Assembly (NCBI RefSeq): GCF_917563925.1 | Contig: NZ_CAKJTJ010000010.1 | Location: forward strand, 1-64,000 | Length of the DNA: 64,000 nucleotides | Direction of reading: 5' to 3' | DNA from: Sutcliffiella rhizosphaerae | Lineage (GTDB): Bacteria; Bacillota; Bacilli; Bacillales; Bacillaceae_I | Shown here: positions 41,204 through 51,075 of the stretch, piece by piece | How positions within the stretch are numbered: position 1 is the stretch's first letter | Layout: every line of letters begins with the position of its first letter | Notes under the pieces: generated by a model | Told to the model about the DNA's origin: nothing | Databases searched by the model: none | What the model saw: the letters and a program-made list of their open reading frames with translations, nothing else | Program-made: the position numbers and the translations under genes

Positions 41204-42628
41204 ATGATGTCGAAACACGCTTTTGCATATTTTTTATCACACGGAGTACCGGCGCTTGTCAGTTTTGCCAGTATTGCCATTTTTACTAGAATGTTAACAC
41301 CTGAAGAATATGGTATGTATGCATTAGTATTTGCAATTGCAGGTATGATAAATGCGGTAATATTTGAATGGTTAAAACTGAGTTTACTCCGTTATTATTC
41401 AAGATATCAGGAAGACAATCGTTTTTTTGAAACCATAAAACTTTCCTTCCTTGGATTGCTGGTTGCATCACTCGTTGTTGGGGTATTGACGATGTTCTTT
41501 TTCCAAGGAAAAGCATTTTCCCCTGTTTTCATACTATTGACCTTGTTATTCTCTTGGACACAGTCTTGGAATTCTATCAATTTAACGTTAATGAGAGCTA
41601 AACTTTCTCCAAAGTCATATGGAATTCTGGCATTTAGCAGAACTACATTAGGGCTCGTTTTGGGTACCGCATTTATTTATGCAGGATATGCTGAAATTGG
41701 ACTTTTGATAGGTCTTATGTTAGGTTTTTGGATTACGTTAATGAGACCTACTTTGAAATATTGGAAAATAGGTTTGGATTATAAAGCTTTTCAAACCGAT
41801 TATCTAAAACAGTTTCTTAAGTATGGAATGCCTTTGACCATAACTCTTTTGCTTAGCGTTATTATTCATAACTCTGACCGACTAATTATTGACTATTTAT
41901 TGGATACAAGTGCAACCGGTATATATTCTGTAACGTATGATTTATCAGAACAAACGATCTTTACCCTGATGATGATTATCAACCTTGCAGCTTTTCCTAT
42001 TGCAGTGAAAGTAATGGAAGAAAAAGGAGAATTGGCAGCTTATGAACAAGTGAAGAAAAATACTTCACTCATTTTTTTAATAGCAATCCCAGCTGTAACT
42101 GGCTTTATTCTTATATCCCAAAACATCACAAATGTTTTTTTGGGCGAATCATTTCGTGAAGAAGCTCTTTCTTTAATACCCTATATTGCGATTGGTGCTC
42201 TGCTTAAAGGATTTAAATTATACAGTGTGGATATTATGTTCCACTTGAAGCAGCGAACTTCTCTCCAAATTTATCCAGTTGTTGGAGCGGCAATATTAAA
42301 TGTTGTCCTAAACTTCCTACTTATACCTAAGTATGGGATTGAAGGTGCTGCAATGGGAACAGTCATTGCATATGCTTTCGCAGTTGCTATTAGCTGGATT
42401 ATCGTTCATATACAGATTAGTCCCTTGCCTTTCCCCTTGAAAGATTTCATTAGTGTTTTAACTGCCTCTTGTATTATGGCATTAGCATTGTGGCCATTCC
42501 ACCAGCAAACTGGTTTGTTTTTCTTGGCTGTCCAATTACTGGTTGGGGGAACAGCTTTTGTCGGTGCAGTGATCGTTTTAAATACTATGAACGCAAGGAA
42601 TTTAATATTAAAGAAATTTAGTAGATAA
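41204..42628 (+). CDS. Polysaccharide flippase (Wzx-like, MOP superfamily)
   Basis: A 474-residue membrane protein with about 12-14 transmembrane helices. The start SKHAFAYFLSHGVPALVSFA, then FTRMLTPEEYGMYALVFAI and later NNSDRLIIDYLLDTSATGIY-like sequence (here HNSDRLIIDYLLDTSATGIY), are typical of O-antigen/teichuronic acid flippases. It would turn undecaprenyl-linked repeat units to the outer face. ATG 41204 lies 8 bases after GTGGAGGA; the longer frame to 41111 reads through a palindromic repeat and is rejected. First gene of a run with four glycosyltransferases, 11 bases before the next gene. Confidence 0.9.
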   Translation: MMSKHAFAYFLSHGVPALVSFASIAIFTRMLTPEEYGMYALVFAIAGMINAVIFEWLKLSLLRYYSRYQEDNRFFETIKLSFLGLLVASLVVGVLTMFFFQGKAFSPVFILLTLLFSWTQSWNSINLTLMRAKLSPKSYGILAFSRTTLGLVLGTAFIYAGYAEIGLLIGLMLGFWITLMRPTLKYWKIGLDYKAFQTDYLKQFLKYGMPLTITLLLSVIIHNSDRLIIDYLLDTSATGIYSVTYDLSEQTIFTLMMIINLAAFPIAVKVMEEKGELAAYEQVKKNTSLIFLIAIPAVTGFILISQNITNVFLGESFREEALSLIPYIAIGALLKGFKLYSVDIMFHLKQRTSLQIYPVVGAAILNVVLNFLLIPKYGIEGAAMGTVIAYAFAVAISWIIVHIQISPLPFPLKDFISVLTASCIMALALWPFHQQTGLFFLAVQLLVGGTAFVGAVIVLNTMNARNLILKKFSR

Positions 42629-42639
42629 GAGGGATATGT

Positions 42640-43749
42640 ATGGAGAAGAAAAGAATTGCCTTTATCTTGGCTAACCTTGGTGGTGGCGGAGTGGAAAGGA
42701 TGACCTTGAACCTGTCAGAAGAATTTATTAACCGCGGTTACGATGTGGACTTACTAGTTGCGGATGCGGAAGGGGAGTATAGGAATTTAGTTCCTGCCGG
42801 GATAAATTTAATAAATTTAAAAAAGCAGAGGTTACTCTCTTGTATACCCGATATAAGAAAATATTTAAAGGAAAAGAAGCCAGTTGCTTTTATTTCAGCA
42901 AAAGATTATATAAATCTGGTTGTTATTTTTGCGAAGTTAATGGCTAGATCTAATACAAACCTTATTGTGAGTACGAGGGTGAATATTAGCCGTCAACTAG
43001 AAGTTTTGAATTCCCGCTCATTTAAAGTTATTGCAAAGTTGGTTAAGCATTTCTACCGCTATGCAGATCACATTGTCGGTGTATCTAAAGGAGTTGCAGA
43101 AGATTTACACCAAATAACTGGGATTGATCAAAAGAAAATCCATGTCGTATATAACCCTGTTGTTACAGATGAACTTCTAGCTAAATCCCAACAGGATAAT
43201 GACCACCATTGGTTTGCTGAAGAAATACCTGTAGTTGTGACAGTTGGAAGGTTTGATAAGGCTAAGGATTATCCGACATTATTACATGCATTAAAAGTGA
43301 TTCAGGAAAGTAAGAAGACTAGGTTAATTTTTGTTGGAGATGGTTCTGAAAAAGAGCGCCTTCAGTCACTTGTAGATGAATACAATCTCCATGAGGTTGT
43401 CGATTTTGTAGGATTTCAATCCAATCCTTACACCTTTATGAAAAAGGCGGACCTATTTGTATTGTCTTCTGCTTATGAAGGGTTTGGTAACGTAGTAGCG
43501 GAAGCGTTGGCAGTAGGGACCCCTGTTGTGTCGACCGATTGTCCTAGCGGCCCTGGCGAGATATTAGATGGTGGCAATTATGGAGAGTTAGTCCCAGTCG
43601 GTGATTATATTGCTCTTGCTAAGGCAATGAAATGGACCCTAGAACATCCACTACCAAAAGATAAACTTATAGAGCGATCATTATTTTTTACGATCAAGAA
43701 TAGTGCAGACAGTTATGAAAAACTAATAATGAATCAAAGGCAAAATTAA
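42640..43749 (+). CDS. Glycosyltransferase family 4
   Basis: A 369-residue GT-B fold enzyme. The N-terminal half has FILANLGGGGVERMTLNLSE, the acceptor-side Gly-rich loop, and the C-terminal half has VGRFDKAKDYPTLLHALK plus the donor-site motif AYEGFGNVVAEALAVGTPVV (E-x7-E). It transfers a sugar from a nucleotide donor to a lipid-linked polymer intermediate at the cytoplasmic membrane face. The stop codon overlaps the next start by one base (TAATG), indicating translational coupling with the following GT4. Specific linkage unknown. Confidence 0.9.
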   Translation: MEKKRIAFILANLGGGGVERMTLNLSEEFINRGYDVDLLVADAEGEYRNLVPAGINLINLKKQRLLSCIPDIRKYLKEKKPVAFISAKDYINLVVIFAKLMARSNTNLIVSTRVNISRQLEVLNSRSFKVIAKLVKHFYRYADHIVGVSKGVAEDLHQITGIDQKKIHVVYNPVVTDELLAKSQQDNDHHWFAEEIPVVVTVGRFDKAKDYPTLLHALKVIQESKKTRLIFVGDGSEKERLQSLVDEYNLHEVVDFVGFQSNPYTFMKKADLFVLSSAYEGFGNVVAEALAVGTPVVSTDCPSGPGEILDGGNYGELVPVGDYIALAKAMKWTLEHPLPKDKLIERSLFFTIKNSADSYEKLIMNQRQN

Positions 43750-44774
43750 TGATGCATATTTCATTGTTTATTCCAGTATTGACTTATGGCGGTGCTGAAA
43801 AAGTTGTCATTTCATTGGCTAATGGCTTAGTTGAAAAAGGGCATAAGGTGGATTTAGTAATCATAAAGCGTGAGGGGGCACTTATCAAAAAAGTATCTCC
43901 TAAGGTAAAGTTAGTAGAGCTTGGAGCGAATAAAACTTTTCTAAGCATAATGAAACTCCGTCGATATTTAACATCCAGCCAGCCAGATGTATTCCTATCA
44001 GGTTTAGATAATGCCAATATTGTTGCGAGTATTGCAACGAGGATGGCAAATGTAAACACAAAACATTTCATAACACTTCATACTAATTTGAAACAGTCAT
44101 ATAAGCATCCTAGAACAATTTTTCATCACTTCTACCCATACTTAATGAGGAATCTATTCCGTAGGGCTGATGGATTTATTGCAGTGTCTAGTTGTGTGGC
44201 AAAAAATTCGGGTGCTTTTTTAAATATACCCAATGATATAATAGAAGTAATTTACAATCCTGCAATAGACAAAAATATGAACGAAATGGCATTGGATGCT
44301 GTAGAGCATCCTTGGTTGGATGATTCAAGTTTCTTCACTATTGTTGCGGTTGGCAGAATTTTTGAAGCGAAAGACTATCCTATGTTATTAAATGCTTTCA
44401 ATAAAGTACTTTCTTTTATTCCTAATGCACGACTAATCATTTTAGGTGATGGGAACAAGACGATTAAGGATGAAATGGCAAGGATAATTTCATCAGGGAA
44501 AATGGAACATGCCATAGATATCCATGGATTTGTAGATAATCCTTACCCATTTATTAAAAAAGCTTCTCTATTTGTACTTAGTTCTAAGTGGGAAGGATTT
44601 GGAAATGTATTAGTTGAGGCATTATATCTGGGTACCCCTGTTATATCTACTGCGTGCGAATGTGGTCCTTCGGAGATTCTTAAAAATGGCGAATTTGGCA
44701 CCCTTGTTGAAGTTGGTGATTCGGATGAAATGGCCAATTCTATTTTAGATTATATAAAGAATGGAAAAAAATAG
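43749..44774 (+). CDS. Glycosyltransferase family 4, C-terminus frameshifted
   Basis: A 341-residue GT4 enzyme similar to its upstream neighbour (FIPVLTYGGAEKVVISLANG; VGRIFEAKDYPMLLNAFNKV; KWEGFGNVLVEALYLGTPVI). The frame ends at TAG 44772-44774 just after a run of seven A (44765-44771). With one more A the frame would continue through IDKTALSQHLRKMEEETVIN and NYEAVFSKEVGKTKG to TAA 44876-44878, a typical GT4 tail placed just before the next Shine-Dalgarno. The catalytic domain is complete in the short form. Cause may be a homopolymer sequencing error, a recent mutation, or slippage. Confidence 0.88.
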   Translation: MMHISLFIPVLTYGGAEKVVISLANGLVEKGHKVDLVIIKREGALIKKVSPKVKLVELGANKTFLSIMKLRRYLTSSQPDVFLSGLDNANIVASIATRMANVNTKHFITLHTNLKQSYKHPRTIFHHFYPYLMRNLFRRADGFIAVSSCVAKNSGAFLNIPNDIIEVIYNPAIDKNMNEMALDAVEHPWLDDSSFFTIVAVGRIFEAKDYPMLLNAFNKVLSFIPNARLIILGDGNKTIKDEMARIISSGKMEHAIDIHGFVDNPYPFIKKASLFVLSSKWEGFGNVLVEALYLGTPVISTACECGPSEILKNGEFGTLVEVGDSDEMANSILDYIKNGKK

Positions 44775-44890
44775 ATAAAACAGCTCTTTCTCAACATCTT
44801 AGAAAAATGGAGGAAGAGACTGTTATCAATAATTATGAAGCTGTATTTAGTAAGGAAGTAGGAAAAACGAAGGGTTAAGGTGAGAGTTTT

Positions 44891-45808
44891 ATGAATAATA
44901 TTTCTGTCATCATTCCTACGCATAATAGACCGCATCTTTTGCTTCTGGCATTAAAAAGTATCGAAGAGCAACTGGAGAAGCCGGATGAAGTTATTGTGGT
45001 TATGTATGGTGTAAATGAAGAGACGGAACAGTTTCTATCTCAGTACAAATCAAATCACTTTTCTTTCAAATTCATCAAAATTTCTCAAAGCAAAGGAGCA
45101 TGCTATGCAAGGAATCTGGGTGCTAGTAAGGCATCTGGGGATATCTTGATGTTCCTGGACGATGATGACACATGGGAGAATAGAAAGATTCAAAGTCAAA
45201 TTAAGCAATTCAATTTAGATCCTGAAGTCGGTCTTGTATACTCAGGGAAATTAGTTGTTTACAATACAAATCGAAAAAAAGTGATTAGGAAAATTCCCGC
45301 TATTCTAAAAGGGGATTTGTATCCTAAGATTTTTGAAGATAATTATATAGGAACAACCTCATCAGTAGCCATTAAGAAGGAAATTTTTAAAAGGGCTGGA
45401 GGATTTGATGAAAATTTACCTGCAATGCAGGATTATGACCTATGGATTAGGTGCTGTAAGCTAACTAAGATCTCTCATGATAATGAATACAATGTAAGGT
45501 ATACAGTTGCAAAAAATGCAGACAATCAAATCAGTGGAAAAAGTGAGAATCACCATCGTGCACTAAGTTATTTGTTTAAAAAGTATGGTGAAGTTTTGGA
45601 ACAAAAAGATATTTCTTTACAGAAAAAATTCAAGTCATCCAGATTTTTGCATCTTTCGAAAGCAGTGCATAGAAATAGTTATGTATACTCATTGAGGTAT
45701 TCATTAAAAAGTTTTTATTACAATCCCAATATTAAGGCGATGGCATTATTTTTACCGCCGACCCTGCTTGCACTAATTACAATTTTTCAACCTGCTAACA
45801 GAAAATAA
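44891..45808 (+). CDS. Glycosyltransferase family 2
   Basis: A 305-residue GT-A enzyme: NISVIIPTHNRPHLLLLALK at the N-terminus, SKGACYARNLGASKASGDIL, the metal-binding acidic cluster MFLDDDDTWE near residue 90, and GGFDENLPAMQDYDLWIRCC with the catalytic-base region. The C-terminal about 60 residues are basic with a hydrophobic patch (ALFLPPTLLALITIF) that may lie on the membrane. It follows the frameshifted GT4 tail by 12 bases, so belongs to the same operon. Sugar specificity unknown. Confidence 0.88.
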   Translation: MNNISVIIPTHNRPHLLLLALKSIEEQLEKPDEVIVVMYGVNEETEQFLSQYKSNHFSFKFIKISQSKGACYARNLGASKASGDILMFLDDDDTWENRKIQSQIKQFNLDPEVGLVYSGKLVVYNTNRKKVIRKIPAILKGDLYPKIFEDNYIGTTSSVAIKKEIFKRAGGFDENLPAMQDYDLWIRCCKLTKISHDNEYNVRYTVAKNADNQISGKSENHHRALSYLFKKYGEVLEQKDISLQKKFKSSRFLHLSKAVHRNSYVYSLRYSLKSFYYNPNIKAMALFLPPTLLALITIFQPANRK

Positions 45809-45845
45809 TCGATGTTTAAAATAGAAGATCGTGAGGGCGATAATA

Positions 45846-46655
45846 ATGATTAGCGTTGTCATTCCTACATTAGGAACGAGAGAAATAGAGTTAGAACGTC
45901 TATTTCAAAGTCTCGAAGCACAAACCTATCAAAACTTTGAAGCAATTGTGGTTTCCCAAGATAACCATGATTTAGTAAAAGAAATCCTTGATAGATATGA
46001 TTTTCCCGTAAAGCATGTATCGTTACATCGTAAAGGTCTTTCTTATTCACGTAACGAGGGGATTAACTACACAAATGGAAATATTGTTACCTTCTCAGAT
46101 GATGACTGCTGGTATGAACCTAATGCATTTCAAGAGGTAAATGATTTCTTTGAAAATAATAATGTGGGCATTGTTTGCTATCAAATTTATGATCCGGTGA
46201 AAAAAGAATACTATAAAGAGTATCCTACACAAGAGCAAAATGCTCTCCGTTTTCGAGATCTTTTCAGAAAATCCTCCATTGAGATATTTTTAAAATTGGA
46301 TGTGGTTGAAAAGAAGAAAGTAGTATTTGATGAAGAGTTCGGTCTTGGAGCAGCATATCCAAGTGGAGAAGAAAATATATTTTTACACATGATGTATAAG
46401 CAGGGGTATCAAATAAGTTACGTGCCAAAGGTAGTAGTTTATCATGCAAAACCAAGTATGGATACTAGATTGAATTATAAAGCTTTCTTAAGTAAAGGGC
46501 CACTTTTTAAAAGAATATTTAATACACCTATTGGATTTGCCATGTTAACTTTTTTATTTATAAAAAAATACAGTCATCTAGAAAAACCATTTCCATTTTA
46601 CTTTGATTCAATAAAGGAAATGATAAAATACAAAAAAAGTAGAAGACGGCCATAG
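45846..46655 (+). CDS. Glycosyltransferase family 2
   Basis: A 269-residue GT-A enzyme starting MISVVIPTLGTREIELERLF, with LSYSRNEGINYTNGNIVTFS followed by DDDCWYEPNAF (DDD motif) and GLGAAYPSGEENIFLHMMYK. ATG 45846 follows GTGAGGGCG; the in-frame GTG 45831 overlaps that site. Last gene of the flippase-GT run; its stop codon lies inside a hairpin shared with the convergent lipoprotein gene. Related in style to WfgS/WfeV-like capsule enzymes, but I cannot assign a linkage. Confidence 0.85.
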   Translation: MISVVIPTLGTREIELERLFQSLEAQTYQNFEAIVVSQDNHDLVKEILDRYDFPVKHVSLHRKGLSYSRNEGINYTNGNIVTFSDDDCWYEPNAFQEVNDFFENNNVGIVCYQIYDPVKKEYYKEYPTQEQNALRFRDLFRKSSIEIFLKLDVVEKKKVVFDEEFGLGAAYPSGEENIFLHMMYKQGYQISYVPKVVVYHAKPSMDTRLNYKAFLSKGPLFKRIFNTPIGFAMLTFLFIKKYSHLEKPFPFYFDSIKEMIKYKKSRRRP

Positions 46656-46668
46656 TACCGTCTTCTAC
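46639..46668. terminator. Shared terminator of two convergent genes, both stops inside
   Basis: GTAGAAGACGG (46639-46649) and CCGTCTTCTAC (46658-46668) form a perfect 11-bp stem. The plus-strand GT2 stop (46653-46655) is in the loop and the minus-strand lipoprotein stop (46667-46665) is in the stem, so both genes end within one hairpin. Confidence 0.85.
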
Positions 46669-47039
46669 TCTATATCTCCAGAAGTATCATAGTTAGGAAA
46701 ACCAAGTTCTTCTATTTTGTATTGCCCATCTTCTTCAATCCAATCTGTGTAGTAGACCATTCTACCATCTTGGTTAAAACGGAATAATTCATTGGAAACC
46801 ATAATATAACTAGTCTTATTATAATATTCCAACGTCCATTTTAACTGATTAAAATCTTCTTCATTAATATCACTTCCGCTTGCAACCATTCCAGAGAAAT
46901 GTTTCCATTCCAGAGAGTCAATATTACTTCTAATATAATGATCTCCTTCCAGAGGAGTGCGAACTACTAGTACCTTGTCCCCACATGCGGTTAAGAATAG
47001 CGTAAGTATTGCAAATAAACAAAACAGATTAAACTTCAT
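46665..47039 (-). CDS. Small lipoprotein, hypothetical
   Basis: A 124-residue lipoprotein: MKFNLFCLFAILTLFLTAC with lipobox FLTAC (Cys19), then an acidic 105-residue domain containing VRTPLEGDHYIRSNIDSLEW and YYNKTSYIMVSNELFRFNQD. I do not recognise the family. ATG 47039 follows GGGGGAAG at a normal spacing; the longer in-frame start at 47123 has no such site. It is the only minus-strand gene inside the polysaccharide locus. Confidence 0.65.
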   Translation of the reverse strand: MKFNLFCLFAILTLFLTACGDKVLVVRTPLEGDHYIRSNIDSLEWKHFSGMVASGSDINEEDFNQLKWTLEYYNKTSYIMVSNELFRFNQDGRMVYYTDWIEEDGQYKIEELGFPNYDTSGDIE

Positions 47040-47371
47040 TTTCTTCCCCCACAAGTAGTATTTATATACCGTATTATTTGTGCAAATAGGTAATATTCTT
47101 TCAATATTATATAGCTTTTTCAATATAAATCAAATTAGTAAGGGCAAACTGGGCAAACTATTTAATCATATGCTATTATATCTAATTAGGTGAGTATAAA
47201 AAATAGGCTTTTCAATATAAACTAAAACTATCCATTTGCTCCTAAACTTAAGTAAAAAAAAAGAGCAGAATGCAGCAATTATTTCGAGTTTTTGTAAACT
47301 CTGTACAAACTAAAAAGTTTATGGAAACAGCCAAAAGATAAAAAAGTTAAGAAAAGGATTGGTATGATCAA

Positions 47372-48742
47372 ATGGGTTATCTAATTACAGCAATGAGGGA
47401 GCATAAAGAAAAAATAATTCTTCTTACGATGGGATTATTTATGTTTTTAGCACCTTTCTCTGTTTCTGGCATTTATCAAAAACTGACAGTAGTTCCTTCT
47501 TCTGTCCTTGTTACTTTTTTTACTTCAGGTGTATTATTCTTACTCTTTATTATCCATTTAAAAGAGTGGAAAAAATTGCACCCATTAAATTTGGAACAAA
47601 AAGCATTCTTAAGCGGGTTATACATACCAGGGGTAATAGCTATATTAGCTGCTTTTTATAATTTGTCTGTCATGTTATCCATTCACTATGTTAACTATAT
47701 GACACAAGCAATGCCCAATCGAATTATTAACCTTATTTTATTTTTCATGCTTTTTTATTTGTTTTTCAAATTCATTTCATTTTTAAACGATAAAATTTTA
47801 ATAACAATTTCCAAATGGTATTTGTATGGAGTAATGGTGATTACTGTAATTGGAATTTGGCAATTTTTCCATTTTATGTTCGGTTATCCAATGATTGATT
47901 TAAATACAAGGTCTTTTGTCCATAGTGTGGATTCAAATGTTTTATTCAATTTTAGATTAACATCTATAACAGATGAGCCAAGTTATCTTGTACCTTTTTT
48001 AATTGATGCCCTTATAATAGGACTCCTTATATATACAAGTAAAAAGAAGTATTTTTTACAAGTATTTTTACCATGTTTATTTGTCTTAATATTCTCCTTT
48101 TCTGTTAGTGGATATGCTAATCTTGCTCTATTGATAGGTTTCCTTATCCTGATTTTCTTGACAACAAAAATAGAAAATAAGAAAAAAATACTGAAATACA
48201 GTTTATTTGCGTTAATCCCAATTGCGCTTATCTTAATTATCCAATGGGATTTTGTATTAAAATTGCTTGAGCCTATTACAGGACGATTTAATACATTGTT
48301 TGACATTCATCGTCACAGTAGATTGTATATGCTAGTGATGCCTTTATTTTGGCTTTTTGACTTTTCATGGGTAAATAGTGTATTTGGATTCGGTCCGGGT
48401 AGCTATTGGTTTTTAGCCAAGACGAAATTTTTGCATCATCAAGGACCACTCAGTGTTACATCAAACAATATTTTTATTGACCTATTGTTTGAGCATGGTA
48501 TTCTTGGTTTTCTGGCCATTACTATAGTGTTCATCTTTATAGCTTATCGGTTATTCAAGGTAAGAAATGAACATAAGTATTTTCTATATTCATTAATATT
48601 ATGGATTCATTTGGCAATAACATCTACGTATCGTTCAGATTTTGTGTCTCCAAGATTTTGGGCCGTAGTCATTATCATTTTTATATTTATAGAATTAGGA
48701 AAAAGAGAAAAAGGTATGCGTTCACTTAGCTTGAAAAAATAA
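47372..48742 (+). CDS. O-antigen ligase/polymerase family membrane protein (Wzy-like)
   Basis: A 456-residue membrane protein with about 11-12 transmembrane helices. The extended loop with [20 protein letters not shown], then [20 protein letters not shown], is the Wzy_C (O-antigen ligase/polymerase) hallmark. In a locus with a flippase it is expected to polymerise undecaprenyl-linked repeats on the outer membrane face. The 248-base gap before it is AT-rich and holds no gene. galU starts 19 bases downstream, suggesting a new operon Wzy-galU-ugd. Confidence 0.85.
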   Translation: MGYLITAMREHKEKIILLTMGLFMFLAPFSVSGIYQKLTVVPSSVLVTFFTSGVLFLLFIIHLKEWKKLHPLNLEQKAFLSGLYIPGVIAILAAFYNLSVMLSIHYVNYMTQAMPNRIINLILFFMLFYLFFKFISFLNDKILITISKWYLYGVMVITVIGIWQFFHFMFGYPMIDLNTRSFVHSVDSNVLFNFRLTSITDEPSYLVPFLIDALIIGLLIYTSKKKYFLQVFLPCLFVLIFSFSVSGYANLALLIGFLILIFLTTKIENKKKILKYSLFALIPIALILIIQWDFVLKLLEPITGRFNTLFDIHRHSRLYMLVMPLFWLFDFSWVNSVFGFGPGSYWFLAKTKFLHHQGPLSVTSNNIFIDLLFEHGILGFLAITIVFIFIAYRLFKVRNEHKYFLYSLILWIHLAITSTYRSDFVSPRFWAVVIIIFIFIELGKREKGMRSLSLKK

Positions 48743-48761
48743 GGGGAAGAGGTGTAAGAGG

Positions 48762-49643
48762 ATGAAAGTAAAAAAAGCAATTATTCCAGCCGCAGGACTA
48801 GGGACAAGATTTCTACCTGCTACAAAGGCCCAGCCAAAAGAAATGCTACCTATAGTAGACAGGCCAACTATCCAATATATTATCGAAGAAGCAATCCAAT
48901 CGGGAATTGAAGAAATATTAATTGTGACAGGTAGAGGAAAGCGCGCAATCGAAGACCATTTTGACAGGTCACTTGAATTAGAAGAAACGTTAATGGCAAA
49001 AGAAAAGTATGATCAACTAAAAGAGATAAAAATGATTTCCGATATGGCTGATATACATTACATTCGTCAAAAAGAACCAAAAGGCCTTGGGCATGCCATC
49101 TGGTGTGCTCGTAAATTTATCGGAAATGAACCTTTCGCAGTAATGCTAGGGGACGATATCGTTATGTCAGAAACTACACCTTGTCTTAAACAATTAATAA
49201 ACGAGTTTGAAAATAAATCTGCATCAGTTATTGGCGTGCAGGAGGTTCCAGACAAAGACCTATCCAGTTATGGCGTTATTGATTATGATAAGAGCGAAAG
49301 TGGCAAGGACTCATTTAAAGTAAAAACTCTTGTGGAGAAGCCGAAATTGGAAGATGCCCCATCTAATCTTGCAATAATGGGAAGATACGTTTTAACTCCG
49401 GAAATAATTGATATGCTGGAAATAATTGAACCCGGCAGGGGAAATGAAATCCAGTTAACAGATGCACTTCAGGAACTGACAAAATCGCAAGACGTATACG
49501 GTTATCATTTCAAGGGAACAAGGTATGATATTGGTAATAAGTATGGATTTATACAAGCTCAAATAGAATTCGCTTTAATGAGGGAAGATTTGAGAGGACC
49601 TGTATCTAATTTGATAAAAGATTTAGTTGCTAAATTAGACTAA
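48762..49643 (+). CDS. galU: UTP-glucose-1-phosphate uridylyltransferase
   Basis: A 293-residue nucleotidyltransferase making UDP-glucose from UTP and glucose-1-phosphate. The N-terminal [20 protein letters not shown] with [20 protein letters not shown] forms the nucleotide site. [10 protein letters not shown] (metal Asp), [20 protein letters not shown] and [15 protein letters not shown] complete the signature. Length fits GalU/GtaB exactly. UDP-glucose feeds the dehydrogenase encoded 45 bases downstream and may also serve glucosylation of wall polymers. B. subtilis GtaB is the homologue. Confidence 0.95.
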   Translation: MKVKKAIIPAAGLGTRFLPATKAQPKEMLPIVDRPTIQYIIEEAIQSGIEEILIVTGRGKRAIEDHFDRSLELEETLMAKEKYDQLKEIKMISDMADIHYIRQKEPKGLGHAIWCARKFIGNEPFAVMLGDDIVMSETTPCLKQLINEFENKSASVIGVQEVPDKDLSSYGVIDYDKSESGKDSFKVKTLVEKPKLEDAPSNLAIMGRYVLTPEIIDMLEIIEPGRGNEIQLTDALQELTKSQDVYGYHFKGTRYDIGNKYGFIQAQIEFALMREDLRGPVSNLIKDLVAKLD

Positions 49644-49688
49644 GACCAGCGAGAAAGCGATGAATATCGAAGCGAGTGAGGGATCTTG

Positions 49689-51002
49689 ATGAATATTTGT
49701 GTTATTGGAACAGGCTATGTAGGTCTAGTTTCCGGTGTTTGTTTTAGTGAAATAGGAAACAAGGTAACATGTGTAGATATAGATGAAAATAAAATAAACA
49801 ACTTAAAAGAAGGTATCATTCCAATCTATGAACCAGGTTTAGAGGAACTGGTAGTCAAAAACATAGAAGCTAAAAAGTTGAGTTTTTCTACAGATTTAAA
49901 TACTGCAATGGAAAATGCAGAGATAATTTTTATTGCGGTAGGAACTCCTCCAAAAGAGAATGGAGAAGCTGATTTACGTTTTGTCGAAGCAGTAGCAACT
50001 TCAATTGGGAAGAAACTGAATAATTATAAAGTGATTGTAACAAAGAGCACAGTCCCAGTCGGAACAGGTAAGTGGATAAAAGGAATCATTGAGAAAGAAT
50101 CGGGTCATAATAATTTTGATGTCGCTTCTAATCCTGAGTTTCTCCGTGAAGGTTCTGCTATTTTTGATACTATGAACATGGAACGTGCTGTCATAGGAGT
50201 AGAGAGTGAAAAGGCAAAAGAGTGGTTAACAAAACTTCACGAACCTTTTAAAACAAATATTGTCATTTCTGATATAGAAACTGCAGAAATGATCAAGTAT
50301 GCAGCAAATGCATTCTTGGCAACAAAAATTAGTTTCATCAATGAGATAGCAAACATTTGTGAATTGGTAGGTGCAGATGTAACGAAGGTTGCTGAAGGAA
50401 TGGGACTTGATAATCGGATCGGCCAAGCATTTCTTGCGGCAGGGATTGGGTATGGAGGCTCTTGCTTTCCTAAAGATACTAACGCATTAATAAATATAGC
50501 AGAAAAAGCGGGGTATAACCTAAAAATTGTTAAAGATGTAGAAGATGTTAATAAAAATCAGCGTTTCCGTATATACGATAAGGTTAAAGAAGCTTTCAAC
50601 AGTGATTTAAATGGTAAGAAGCTAGCCGTATTAGGGCTTGCATTTAAGCCTAATACTGATGATATGAGAGCAGCACCATCTATTGATATTATTCCTAAAC
50701 TTCAGGAAGAAGGTGCATTAGTACTAGCATATGATCCTGTAGCAATGAAAAATGCTCACAAGGAAATTCCTAACTTGCAAACAGTTGAAAGTTATATAGA
50801 AGCAGTACAAGATGCGGATGCTGTAATTATACTTACAGATTGGGAAGAATTTAAAAATTTAGATTTAATTACGCTTAAAGGCGTGGTTAAACAACCTGTA
50901 TTAATCGATGGAAGAAACATGTTTAGCCTAGATGATATGGAGGAACTTGGTTATTATTATGCTTCTATTGGACGTAAAACAGTAAAAGGGAACATAAAAT
51001 AA
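49689..51002 (+). CDS. ugd: UDP-glucose 6-dehydrogenase
   Basis: A 437-residue NAD-dependent enzyme that oxidises UDP-glucose to UDP-glucuronate in two steps. The N-terminal Rossmann motif is ICVIGTGYVGLVSGVCFSEI; TKSTVPVGTG, SNPEFLREGSAIFDTM and the catalytic Cys in GIGYGGSCFPKDT near residue 259 follow. It matches TuaD/YwqF of B. subtilis. In that species these enzymes are activated by tyrosine phosphorylation and reset by YwqE; a YwqE-like phosphatase is at 11462. ATG 49689 is preferred over the adjacent TTG 49686. Directly behind galU, so the pair gives UDP-GlcA for a uronic-acid polymer. Confidence 0.95.
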   Translation: MNICVIGTGYVGLVSGVCFSEIGNKVTCVDIDENKINNLKEGIIPIYEPGLEELVVKNIEAKKLSFSTDLNTAMENAEIIFIAVGTPPKENGEADLRFVEAVATSIGKKLNNYKVIVTKSTVPVGTGKWIKGIIEKESGHNNFDVASNPEFLREGSAIFDTMNMERAVIGVESEKAKEWLTKLHEPFKTNIVISDIETAEMIKYAANAFLATKISFINEIANICELVGADVTKVAEGMGLDNRIGQAFLAAGIGYGGSCFPKDTNALINIAEKAGYNLKIVKDVEDVNKNQRFRIYDKVKEAFNSDLNGKKLAVLGLAFKPNTDDMRAAPSIDIIPKLQEEGALVLAYDPVAMKNAHKEIPNLQTVESYIEAVQDADAVIILTDWEEFKNLDLITLKGVVKQPVLIDGRNMFSLDDMEELGYYYASIGRKTVKGNIK

Positions 51003-51010
51003 GTTAAAGT

Positions 51011-51040
51011 AAAGATGTGCACGATTTATGCACATCTTTT
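51011..51040 (+). terminator. Terminator after ugd
   Basis: AAAGATGTGC (51011-51020) and GCACATCTTT (51030-51039) form a perfect 10-bp stem, then T. Confidence 0.85.
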
Positions 51041-51075
51041 GGTCATTATATATTAGGATAATGAGGTGTTACTAA

